Below, one piece after another: positions 6,710-13,079 of a stretch of DNA of 13,256 nucleotides. Numbering within the stretch: position 1 is the first letter of the stretch; each line of letters starts with the position of its first letter. Position numbers and translations under genes: made by a program. The DNA lies in the NCBI GenBank assembly GCA_049600855.1, contig JBMYQA010000160.1:1-13256 (forward strand), read 5' to 3'. The stretch comes from JBMYQA01 sp049600855. GTDB taxonomy: Bacteria; Bacteroidota; Bacteroidia; Cytophagales; Flammeovirgaceae. The notes beneath the pieces were generated by a model that saw only the letters and a list, made by a program, of their open reading frames with translations, was not told the origin of the DNA and ran no database searches.

Positions 6710-8353
6710 TTACATCATGCCGCCCATTCCGCCAGGCATACCACCACCCATAGGAGGCATAGCAGCACCACCAGCTTCTTCTGGCTCATCAGCAATCACA
6801 CACTCTGTAGTTAATAACAATCCTGCGATTGAAGCAGCATTCTCAAGGGCTAAACGGGTTACTTTTGTAGGATCAATTACACCCGCTTTGATTAAGTCTT
6901 CGTACTCATCAGTGCGTGCATTGTATCCAAAGTTTCCATCTTGCTCTTTTACTTTGTTTACTACTACTGAAGGCTCGCCACCAGCGTTAGCAACAATCGT
7001 TCTCAAAGGAGACTCAATAGCTGTTTTAACGATATTTACACCAGTTTCTTGGTCTGCATTTTCTGTTGCTACAGACTCTAATGCTTTTATCGCACGAAGT
7101 AAAGCAACACCGCCACCTACAACGATACCTTCTTCAACAGCAGCGCGAGTAGCGTGCAATGCATCGTCAACACGGTCTTTCTTTTCTTTCATTTCTACTT
7201 CAGTAGCAGCACCAATGTAAAGAACCGCAACACCACCAGCTAATTTAGCTAAACGCTCTTGCAATTTCTCTTTGTCGTAATCAGAAGTAGTCGCCTCGAT
7301 TTGTGCTTTGATTTGATTTACACGAGCTTTGATACTCTCTGCATCGCCAGCACCATTAACAATGGTAGTATTGTCTTTGTCAATGGTCACTTTTTCAGCA
7401 GTACCTAACATATCGATAGTAGCATTTTCTAATTTGTAACCTCTTTCTTCAGAAACTACAGTACCACCAGTCAATACAGCAATGTCTTCTAACATCGCTT
7501 TTCTGCGATCACCAAAACCAGGAGCTTTAACAGCAGCAATTTTTAGTGCACCACGAATTTTGTTTACTACTAAAGTAGCTAATGCTTCGCCATCAACATC
7601 TTCAGCGATGATGATTAAAGGCTTGCCAGTTTGAGCAACTTGCTCCAATACAGGCAATAATTCTTTCATGGAAGAAACCTTTTTGTCGTAGATCAAAATA
7701 TAAGGAGCTTCTAACTCAGCTTCCATTTTGTCTGCATTAGTTACAAAGTAAGGAGACAAGTAACCACGGTCAAACTGCATACCTTCTACAGTTTTAACTT
7801 CAGTTTCAGTACCTCTTGCTTCTTCAACAGTAATTACACCTTCTTTACCAACTTTATCCATTGCTTCAGAAATCATGTTGCCGATTTCAGCATCGTTGTT
7901 GGCAGAAATAGTAGCAACCTGAGCGATTTCTTTAGAATCAGAAACCTCTTTAGAGCTACTTTGTAATTCTTTAATTACGGCTTCAACAGCTTTGTCGATA
8001 CCTCTTTTCAAATCCATTGGGTTAGCACCAGCAGCAACGTTTTTCAAACCAGTGTTTACAATAGCTTGAGCCAAAACAGTTGCAGTAGTCGTTCCGTCAC
8101 CAGCAGTATCAGCTGTTTTAGAAGCTACTTCTTTTACCATTTGCGCACCCATATTTTCGATTGCGTCTTTCAATTCGATGTCTTTTGCTACTGTAACTCC
8201 ATCTTTAGTGATGGCAGGAGCACCGAACTTTTTGTCTAATACTACATTACGACCTTTAGGGCCTAAAGTAACTTTTACGGCATCCGCCAAAACGTCAACG
8301 CCTTTTTTTAGCTTTTCTCTCGCTTCTGTATCAAAGAAAATGTCCTTAGCCAT
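6710..8353 (-). CDS. groEL: 60-kDa chaperonin GroEL
   Basis: A 547-residue group I chaperonin, which with GroES encloses and folds unfolded proteins using ATP. The sequence is full length and canonical: MAKDIFFDTEAREKL start, VTLGPKGRNVVLDKKFG (28-44), the nucleotide-binding TKDGVTVA (49-56; Asp51) and DTAGDGTTTATVLA (82-95; Asp86), GFGDRRKAML in the apical/intermediate region, DDALHATRAAVEEG with the hydrolytic Asp, and the Gly/Met-rich C-terminal tail (PPMGGGMPGGMGGMM). It is the second gene of the groES-groEL unit, 94 bp behind groES, and that gap holds two hairpins. A bidirectional terminator follows. Regulation is likely from the sigma-54-like promoter upstream of groES. Confidence 0.99.
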   Translation of the reverse strand: MAKDIFFDTEAREKLKKGVDVLADAVKVTLGPKGRNVVLDKKFGAPAITKDGVTVAKDIELKDAIENMGAQMVKEVASKTADTAGDGTTTATVLAQAIVNTGLKNVAAGANPMDLKRGIDKAVEAVIKELQSSSKEVSDSKEIAQVATISANNDAEIGNMISEAMDKVGKEGVITVEEARGTETEVKTVEGMQFDRGYLSPYFVTNADKMEAELEAPYILIYDKKVSSMKELLPVLEQVAQTGKPLIIIAEDVDGEALATLVVNKIRGALKIAAVKAPGFGDRRKAMLEDIAVLTGGTVVSEERGYKLENATIDMLGTAEKVTIDKDNTTIVNGAGDAESIKARVNQIKAQIEATTSDYDKEKLQERLAKLAGGVAVLYIGAATEVEMKEKKDRVDDALHATRAAVEEGIVVGGGVALLRAIKALESVATENADQETGVNIVKTAIESPLRTIVANAGGEPSVVVNKVKEQDGNFGYNARTDEYEDLIKAGVIDPTKVTRLALENAASIAGLLLTTECVIADEPEEAGGAAMPPMGGGMPGGMGGMM

Positions 8354-8399
8354 TTTTTTTAATGTTAAATGGTTGTTTATCTAATTTAGATTAAAGGTT

Positions 8400-8412
8400 G
8401 CCCAAAATGGGC
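8400..8412. repeat. small hairpin in the groES-groEL gap
   Basis: GCCCA-AAA-TGGGC forms a GC-rich 5-bp stem, 7 bp from the 20-bp palindrome. Both would sit side by side in the intercistronic mRNA. Confidence 0.4.
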
Positions 8413-8419
8413 CGAAGAA

Positions 8420-8439
8420 TAAGCATGCATGCATGCTTA
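8420..8439. repeat. perfect 20-bp palindrome between groES and groEL
   Basis: TAAGCATGCATGCATGCTTA reads the same on both strands with no spacer. It begins 9 bp after the groES stop codon on the minus strand. It could be a protein-binding dyad, a processing or stabilising structure in the bicistronic mRNA, or a target site. Its last ten bases (ATGCATGCTT) recur at 8799-8808, next to the predicted groES transcription start. Confidence 0.6.
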
Positions 8440-8447
8440 AGAACAAG

Positions 8448-8726
8448 TTAGACAATCGCGTAGATGTCTGACTCTCTCATGATGAGGTATTCTGCACCAT
8501 CAACACTGATTTCAGTACCAGAATACTTTCCATACAATACAGAGTCACCTACTTTTACGGTCATTGGCTCATCCTTTTTGCCATTACCAACAGCTACAAC
8601 TGTTCCTTTCATTGGCTTTTCCTTCGCAGTATCAGGGATAATGATACCGGATGCAGTCTTCTCTTCTGCAGGAGCAGGTTCTACAAGTACTCGATCTGCT
8701 AAAGGTTTGATGTTTAAGTTAGACAT
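8448..8726 (-). CDS. groES: 10-kDa co-chaperonin GroES
   Basis: A 92-residue GroES, the heptameric lid of the GroEL chamber. It has the N-terminal strand 'IKPLADRVLVEP', the mobile loop that docks on GroEL (about 20-34, KTASGIIIPDTAKEK), the central 'KGTVVAVGNG' and the 'VGDSVLYGKYSGTEI' strand region. Length is normal. It starts the groES-groEL unit. The leader (about 75 nt if the sigma-54-like site is used) contains a near-perfect 11-bp hairpin. I found no CIRCE element. Confidence 0.98.
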   Translation of the reverse strand: MSNLNIKPLADRVLVEPAPAEEKTASGIIIPDTAKEKPMKGTVVAVGNGKKDEPMTVKVGDSVLYGKYSGTEISVDGAEYLIMRESDIYAIV

Positions 8727-8772
8727 AACTCGATTTAAAGTTATTGTTATAAAACGATCTAATTAATTTAAT

Positions 8773-8797
8773 AATGGTTGAACTAAGTTTAACCATT
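8773..8797 (-). promoter_or_regulatory. hairpin at the predicted 5' end of groESL mRNA
   Basis: Arms 8773-8783 (AATGGTTGAAC) and 8787-8797 (GTTTAACCATT) are complementary at 10 of 11 positions around a 3-base loop. It lies 46 bp before the groES start and directly after the transcription start predicted from the -24/-12 site (about 8801). A stem at the extreme 5' end could protect the mRNA; as DNA it could be an operator. Confidence 0.5.
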
Positions 8798-8811
8798 TAT
8801 GCATGCTTTTC

Positions 8812-8827
8812 AGCATTTCCTGTGCCA
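8812..8827 (-). promoter_or_regulatory. candidate sigma-54 (-24/-12) promoter of groESL
   Basis: On the minus strand TGGCACAGGAAATGCT matches the sigma-54 consensus TGGCACG-N4-TTGCA/T at all but two positions, with the invariant GG (-24) and GC (-12) correctly spaced. The predicted start is near 8801, giving a leader of about 75 nt. It sits in the only sizeable spacer upstream of groES and points the right way. No TTTG/TAnnTTTG promoter was found in the spacer. Use of sigma-54 is inference from sequence. Confidence 0.6.
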
Positions 8828-8840
8828 GCCCCCAAAAAAG

Positions 8841-9018
8841 TGTCATTTTGACAGGGTTGGCTGCACAAGATGGAGCGAAAGTAAGCCTTTTTTTTAGAAA
8901 AGATTGGATTGTTAGATTTATTGTGCAGTCTCTTATTGTCAATTCAGTCAAAGTGTGACAGTATTATGGGCGTTTTTTGGAGTAATGACCAAATGTCATA
9001 CAAATATCAAAATTGACA
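8841..9018. promoter_or_regulatory. cluster of TGTCA/TGACA half-sites upstream of groESL promoter
   Basis: Exact half-sites lie at 8841-8845 (TGTCA), 8849-8853 (TGACA), 8937-8941 (TGTCA), 8956-8960 (TGACA), 8994-8998 (TGTCA) and 9014-9018 (TGACA), with a degenerate TGACC at 8986-8990. The first two form the dyad TGTCA-TTT-TGACA centred about 46 bp upstream of the predicted start. The others pair with 14-15 bp spacers, and 8986-8998 matches the reverse complement of the first dyad at 10 of 13 positions. The block fills most of the 305-bp spacer between the hydrolase gene and groES. Such a cluster upstream of a -24/-12 site would suit an enhancer-binding activator. Confidence 0.5.
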
Positions 9019-9031
9019 CATCGTTAGGTAA

Positions 9032-9928
9032 TCAAGCATTAGATAAGGTTTTAACGGATAAGAATTCGTTGAGCTTCGTTAAGGCGCGAGGCCATAAGGT
9101 ATTTTTATGCTTCTTATTAAAGAAACCAAAGTGCCCAATGGATTTTGCACCCACTTCACTTGGAATGATTTTGGAAAAGGTGATGGCAAATTTACTTTTT
9201 ACGTGACTCCAAAAAGTGGGGACGGACTTTTTATTTGAAATGGGGTCATCCGTGGCCCAAAATATGTGAATGGGGAAGGGAAGTGCCTTAAAATGATCTG
9301 TCGGTACGGTTTTGTTACTGAATTTCTTATCAAAAATGTAATTTTTCTTAAAACACCAGGCGCGCCATTCTAGCACGACATTTTTTGGTAAATCTTCCAT
9401 GATACCAAACTTTTTAGCTTTTAAATAACCCGTTAATGCGATGCTGAGTGGGGTGAAAATCAAGAAGAAAAAGCCAGCAATAAATCGGTAATAGAAAGGA
9501 TGATGTAAGGTGTAGCCTGTTGAAACGGCAAAGCCAACCATGCCTTTTACGTCATCAAGTTTATTCATAAAACCCATTTGTTGTCCGCCGACACTGTGCC
9601 CGAAAAATAAGAACGGGAGTGCTGGAAAACGCTCCCTCAAATACTGTTTGATGGCAGGCATGTCCTTCAAACCATAATCTCTAAATGTATACTCACAGGT
9701 AGCCAAGTCTTTTGGTGCAGATTCGCCACTGCCTCGGTAATCCCATAAGCAGCAGAGGTAGTGATTCTCAGCAAGATATTCTAAAAAGGGCAGATAGAAT
9801 TCTTTTTTGGCAGCCGTTCCGCCATTAAACTGAACAACTGCTTTCGGTTGTTCTGGAATTAGGAGTGTGCCTTTTAATGATACACCATCTGCACAAGTAA
9901 CCGAGAATTTTTCCTTTTTAATTGTCAT
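9032..9928 (-). CDS. alpha/beta-fold hydrolase, serine-esterase/peptidase type
   Basis: A 298-residue alpha/beta hydrolase with the nucleophile elbow GHSVGG (Ser112), a late 'FWATDDPIS' supplying the acid (Asp227 or Asp228) and 'SIGHFGFF' supplying His266; the oxyanion region is 'FNGGTAA' (34-40). A hydrophobic stretch (147-166) may form a lid or membrane contact. The family includes esterases, lipases and S33 peptidases, and the substrate is unknown. I chose the ATG at 9928 over an in-frame ATG at 9976. The extra 16 codons would run through a 16-bp operator (9948-9963) shared with the upstream tetR gene, while MTIKKEKFSV opens directly on the first family strand. It lies 99 bp downstream of tetR in the same direction and is probably repressed by it. 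Confidence 0.85.
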   Translation of the reverse strand: MTIKKEKFSVTCADGVSLKGTLLIPEQPKAVVQFNGGTAAKKEFYLPFLEYLAENHYLCCLWDYRGSGESAPKDLATCEYTFRDYGLKDMPAIKQYLRERFPALPFLFFGHSVGGQQMGFMNKLDDVKGMVGFAVSTGYTLHHPFYYRFIAGFFFLIFTPLSIALTGYLKAKKFGIMEDLPKNVVLEWRAWCFKKNYIFDKKFSNKTVPTDHFKALPFPIHIFWATDDPISNKKSVPTFWSHVKSKFAITFSKIIPSEVGAKSIGHFGFFNKKHKNTLWPRALTKLNEFLSVKTLSNA

Positions 9929-9947
9929 GATTTCTAGGGTTAATTGA

Positions 9948-9963
9948 TACTGAACGTTTGGTA
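9948..9963. promoter_or_regulatory. TetR operator candidate at the hydrolase gene
   Basis: TACTGAACGTTTGGTA is an imperfect palindrome (12 of 16 positions symmetric) ending 19 bp before the hydrolase start at 9928. It matches the site at the tetR start (10587-10602) at 14 of 16 positions, and the following TGT is also shared. Confidence 0.65.
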
Positions 9964-10027
9964 TGTATATTGACAAAAAAATATTAACTAGTTGAGTAAA
10001 AGCGCCGCATTCATTTTGCTCATCTGC

Positions 10028-10582
10028 TTATAACCGTTTAATGATTCGATTTAATGCTTGCTGCAAGTAATCGGTATTCTTATGAAGTTGCATTAATATA
10101 ATTGAGCCTTCGATCTCTGCTATGGTTTGTTGCGTAAGTTCTTCCAGTTCTGTTTCAGCATAGTGCTGCTGAAATACCTGCTTCAATGCTTTTTCCCAAT
10201 CCTCAAAAAACTGATTGACTTCACCCAAGAACGTGTCTTCAACGTGAGCCGTTTCTAAAATTGTATTGGCAAAAAAACAACCGCCAGCCTCTTTCGTGAA
10301 TGCTTCGAATGTAATGTGTGCCATTAAGTGCAACCGTTCTTTCGGCGTTTGACGTTCATCGTAAGCAATGCTAAACACTTTCTTGTTGAACCATCCCGCA
10401 GTAGCTTGTAGCGCTTTACGCATTACTTCTTCCTTATTGTTGAAATGATGGTAGAAAGCCCCTTTTGTCAGTCCCGTTTCTTTGGCTAAATCACTCATAT
10501 TGGTGCGGTAATAGCCTTTTTTTCGGAAAACCCGAATGCTGCTTCGAATGATATCTTCAGGTGTTGTTTTTTGAATGGGCAT
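10028..10582 (-). CDS. TetR/AcrR-family transcriptional repressor
   Basis: A 184-residue one-component regulator. The N-terminal helix-turn-helix domain (about 8-55) shows the family signature: 'IIRSSIRVFRKKGYYRTNMSDLAKETGLTKGAFYHHFNNKEEVMRKAL'. The ligand domain has 'GGCFFANTILE' (about 99-109), similar to the AcuR/NemR-like branch, with Cys101 as a conceivable reactive cysteine; that last point is speculation. The gene heads a two-gene minus-strand row with the hydrolase. A 16-bp imperfect palindrome begins 4 bp upstream of its ATG and is repeated before the hydrolase, so self-control and control of the hydrolase are expected. The natural inducer is unknown. Confidence 0.93.
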   Translation of the reverse strand: MPIQKTTPEDIIRSSIRVFRKKGYYRTNMSDLAKETGLTKGAFYHHFNNKEEVMRKALQATAGWFNKKVFSIAYDERQTPKERLHLMAHITFEAFTKEAGGCFFANTILETAHVEDTFLGEVNQFFEDWEKALKQVFQQHYAETELEELTQQTIAEIEGSIILMQLHKNTDYLQQALNRIIKRL

Positions 10583-10586
10583 AACT

Positions 10587-10602
10587 TACTAAACGGTTGG
10601 TA
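10587..10602. promoter_or_regulatory. TetR autoregulatory operator candidate
   Basis: TACTAAACGGTTGGTA is symmetric at 12 of 16 positions and lies 4 bp upstream of the tetR ATG. It would cover the predicted transcription start. A second copy precedes the hydrolase (9948-9963). Confidence 0.65.
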
Positions 10603-10604
10603 TG

Positions 10605-10635
10605 TAAAACTAAGCAATTTTATTCTAAATCCAAA
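10605..10635 (-). promoter_or_regulatory. Bacteroidota-type promoter of tetR
   Basis: On the minus strand TTTG (10635-10632), a 19-bp spacer and TAGTTTTA (10612-10605) match the Bacteroidota TTTG/TAnnTTTG promoter with one mismatch. The start would fall at about 10598, inside the operator, leaving a leader of about 16 nt. Confidence 0.55.
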
Positions 10636-10784
10636 CGATAATGGTTTATACCATGATGAAGGTGATGAGCTATGCTTTCAATCAAGCATCCAAATAGGAG
10701 CAGAAAAAACGCAGTATTCGTCCAGACTGGGTAGCGACATAAATTTGTGTGATGCAGGTAGAAAGGGCAACAAGAAAACAGCCT

Positions 10785-11639
10785 CTAAGCATTCAGCATA
10801 AAATCTCGAATACTATCTTCGGCGGTGAGGGTCAGCTTCTTTTTTAACCGATTAATGCTAATTTTTACCGAACCAACGGTAAGGTTAGTTACATTGGCAA
10901 TCTCTTTATTAGACATCCCAATTTTGAGATAAGCACTCATTTTTAGGTCTTTTATCGTTAAACTCGTGTTTCGCGCTTTCAGATTTTCAAAAAACTGGGG
11001 ATGTACATCTCCAAAACGATGAAGAAAGCTATCCCAACTATCATCTAATTTCAGATTATGACTAATGATTTTTTTGATTGCCTTTACCTCAGGTTTTAAT
11101 TCTTGATGTATCTTTTCTTCTAGGTGTTTGATTTTACTCTGAATTTCTTCGAGTACATTTTTCTTCTCAAAAGAAGTCATCGCTATAGTTGCTAATTCTC
11201 GTTCTTTGGAAGTCAACGCTTCTTCGGCTAACTCTTGTTCTTTTGCTCTTAATGCAGTTAATTCCTTATTTTTTAAAGCAAGGGTATCTGATTGTTGGAT
11301 GAGTTCTTCTGCTTGAGCCTCCAATTCTTCCGCTTGTATTTTTAACGTATTGGCTTGAGCAGCTAAAGTGAAGTTGTCTTGTTTTTTAATCTGATACGAG
11401 CGATAAATAATTCCAGCAATAATAACAATCGCGACTAAGCCTCCAAGTGTTGAATACTGAATCCAACGTTGTTGCTGCATTTCTTGCTGATGAGCTAAGT
11501 CTATTTTGGCCTGTTCCGCAGCCATAATCTCTTTTTCCTTTTCAAGTTCATACTTGTATTCCACTTGTGCTACTGCTCGTATTTTTTCTTCATTTAATAA
11601 GCTATCAGCTAATTCGTGGTACTTCTCAAAAAACACCAT
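10785..11639 (-). pseudogene. 5'-truncated membrane-bound LuxR-type regulator (TPR region missing)
   Basis: The 284-codon open stretch reads as the C-terminal part of a common Bacteroidota regulator. It has a last piece of the sensory/TPR region (1-45, 'YHELADSLLNEEKIRAVAQVEYKYELEKEKE'), one transmembrane segment (about 61-79), a long coiled coil (about 95-190) and a LuxR-like helix-turn-helix (about 225-280, 'LTIKDLKMSAYLKIGMSNKEIANVTNLTVGSVKISINRLKKKL'). Intact family members carry a signal peptide and several TPR units before the membrane segment. Here the frame opens right after a TAA (11642-11640), and the adjoining DNA codes, on the other strand, for a T9SS domain. The rest is in frame with no damage, so the break is recent or an assembly joint. 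A short product starting at the ATG is possible but would lack its sensor. Confidence 0.75.
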
Positions 11640-11902
11640 TTAGTGCTGTAGCATTTCCTAATCCTTCAAACGGACAAGAACTCAATCTAAGGTTTATTAA
11701 TCCTACAGCTAATGAAGCAATCAAGATTCAAATAATGACCTTAGATGGCAAGGTGGTGCATACAGAAATGCTAGATCCTCAGCACGATTTGAAAGCTTCT
11801 ACCTCTAGTCTCCACCTGAAAGAGCCATTGAAAGCAGGCTTGTACTTTGTGATCATTAATCAAGGTACTCAAGCAGAGAAGGTGAAAGTATTAATCCATT
11901 AA
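11639..11902 (+). pseudogene. 3' fragment of a T9SS-secreted protein (type A C-terminal sorting domain)
   Basis: The plus frame from about 11639 to the TAA at 11900-11902 encodes some 87 residues of a type IX secretion C-terminal domain: 'AFPNPSNGQELNLRF' opening, 'IKIQIMTLDGKVVHTE' middle and 'LKAGLYFVIINQGTQAEKVKVLIH' ending. All three are hallmark strands of the family, which directs cargo through the outer membrane and is then removed. The cargo part is absent: the frame upstream is only the antisense of the LuxR-type gene. An intrinsic terminator follows at 11927-11957, as expected for the end of a real plus-strand gene. Confidence 0.8.
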
Positions 11903-11926
11903 CCATTTATAAATACAGTTAAAGTT

Positions 11927-11957
11927 AAGAGCCTAGTTTTTATAAAGCTAGGCTCTT
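11927..11957 (+). terminator. intrinsic terminator after the T9SS fragment
   Basis: A 10-bp perfect stem (AAGAGCCTAG at 11927-11936 with CTAGGCTCTT at 11948-11957) extends by up to four more pairs into the loop. TTTTG follows on the plus strand. It lies 24 bp past the stop. It could also slow minus-strand transcription from the lipoprotein gene, though no T tract follows in that direction. Confidence 0.75.
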
Positions 11958-12037
11958 TTGTTAATTGACATGGCAGTGCAAGAAGTTTTGCAAGCTCTAC
12001 ATCATGTCTGTTCTTCCCGAAAAAAATAGTCGTCGTC

Positions 12038-12709
12038 TTACTCCAAGGTAATGGTATTGGCAATGGCCGATTTGGAGTTGGCAATTTCCAATACATTTAC
12101 TTTTAACATGGTTGCGGTGCCATTAGGTGCAATTCTTGCACGCGGATTAGACACGCGTTTAATTTTTTGAGGAAAGCGATAGATAGCCGTAAATGAAGCT
12201 TTTCTCATCATCGATTCAAGCTGAGCATTCATATTTCTGGCTGTCTCCCCAGTATAGTCATAACTAATTTGCCGCTTAAAGGTATTGCCTGAATGCACAT
12301 AATAATTACCAGCTGTTAGGGTACGGCCTCGTTTATTATAAGAGTTTACTGTATTGACTAAGGCATTATCTAAGGCTTTGATGCTGCTAAAATCAAAAGA
12401 AAGATTAAATACATAATTCGTAAAGTCTTTATTGAGTACTACATTAGAAATGCCTGATTGATATTGCAATTTTGCTTTTGCCTTCTCCATCTCAGCAGTG
12501 ATTTCTGCAATAGAAGGGATTGGTTTACCCATAACAGAATCATTTTCAAGTAATCCATTAATGTTTGCTTTACTTTGGCTAAAGTTGGCAATCAACTGAT
12601 ACCTACCATTGCCTTTTTCTTCTAAATTAATCTGTTCAATAATTTCGAAACAGCCACTACACAAGAAAATGATAGGAATGAAAGTCGCTAAATAAATTAT
12701 TCTTTTCAT
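12038..12709 (-). CDS. Bacteroidota lipoprotein of unknown function
   Basis: A 223-residue protein with a lipoprotein signal (MKRIIYLATFIPIIFLCSG, lipidated Cys20; the residue at -3 is Cys, not the usual Leu, but -4 is Leu and the phylum's lipobox is loose). The mature part begins FEIIEQINLEEKGNGRYQLIANFSQSK, a pattern I recall from a widespread uncharacterised Bacteroidota lipoprotein family; no enzyme motif is visible. The remainder is mixed alpha/beta, with 'NKDFTNYVFNLSFDFSSIKALDNAL' (about 93-117) and a basic segment near 170-192. It faces the T9SS fragment convergently and is probably transcribed alone. A perfect 18-bp inverted repeat lies 23 bp upstream of its start and would be in the 5' leader. 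Confidence 0.75.
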   Translation of the reverse strand: MKRIIYLATFIPIIFLCSGCFEIIEQINLEEKGNGRYQLIANFSQSKANINGLLENDSVMGKPIPSIAEITAEMEKAKAKLQYQSGISNVVLNKDFTNYVFNLSFDFSSIKALDNALVNTVNSYNKRGRTLTAGNYYVHSGNTFKRQISYDYTGETARNMNAQLESMMRKASFTAIYRFPQKIKRVSNPRARIAPNGTATMLKVNVLEIANSKSAIANTITLE

Positions 12710-12731
12710 GTAATTATTTTTTTCAACTCAA

Positions 12732-12785
12732 TAGTGTTTATCACGAATGGTTTGTTATAGGGAAAATCATTCGTGATAAACACTA
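12732..12785 (-). repeat. perfect 18-bp inverted repeat before the lipoprotein gene
   Basis: TAGTGTTTATCACGAATG (12732-12749) and CATTCGTGATAAACACTA (12768-12785) are exact reverse complements. One G-T pair and three A-T pairs extend the stem inward to 22, leaving a 10-base loop (12754-12763). No T tract follows in either direction, so it is not a standard terminator. It lies in the probable leader of the lipoprotein mRNA, 23 bp from the ATG. Confidence 0.8.
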
Positions 12786-12790
12786 ATTCA

Positions 12791-12802
12791 TTTTGTACAA
12801 AA
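12791..12802. repeat. 12-bp palindrome TTTTGTACAAAA
   Basis: An exact palindrome six bases beyond the long hairpin on the upstream side of the lipoprotein gene. It is a candidate operator; AT-rich palindromes of this length also arise by chance. Confidence 0.35.
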
Positions 12803-13079
12803 ACCATTCTATAGAAAGCTAATAAAGTGTTAAGGGACGGTAAAGTCATCAACTTAAAAATATTGAAGTAAAAAGTTGATTTATTCTTGCTCTCTTACAT
12901 GTGTTTTATGCTGCCAAACAACTATTTGTAAATAATTGCTAATGAATTATTCAGATATAAATTCTAAAACTTACATGAAAATGTGTTTTCATTAATTTGT
13001 TCCTTTATTGCATTAAGTAGCTATATAAGCGATGATTTTGAATAATAAGAGGAGTTTTTTGGATTTTAATGAGAGAAGT

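Noticed and set aside
6696..7220. 174-codon plus-strand ORF opposite groEL
   Set aside because: A Pro/Ala/Ser/Thr-rich shadow of the conserved groEL sequence in another frame.
8841..8960. NifA-type upstream activator sites (TGT-N10-ACA) for groESL
   Set aside because: The half-sites have spacings other than N10 (N7 in the first dyad), and nothing else points to nitrogen fixation.
8727..9031. CIRCE (HrcA) element upstream of groES
   Set aside because: I looked for TTAGCACTC-N9-GAGTGCTAA and close variants on both strands; none is present.
8763..9206. Short ORFs of 62 and 83 codons in and beside the groES upstream region
   Set aside because: Their composition is unlike protein, one overlaps the promoter block and the other the antisense of the hydrolase end; neither resembles a known family.
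10571..10801. 76-codon plus-strand ORF between tetR and the LuxR-type fragment
   Set aside because: Its start lies within the tetR start region and operator. The peptide has no recognisable features and overlaps the LuxR-type stop.
11567..11638. The apparent hydrophobic N-terminus (MLLLVFFLHLIS...) of the T9SS fragment
   Set aside because: This stretch is the exact antisense of the LuxR-type coding sequence, so it is not a genuine signal peptide.
12732..12785. Phase-variable invertible promoter
   Set aside because: The inverted repeats enclose only 18 bp, too little for a promoter, and no invertase gene is nearby.
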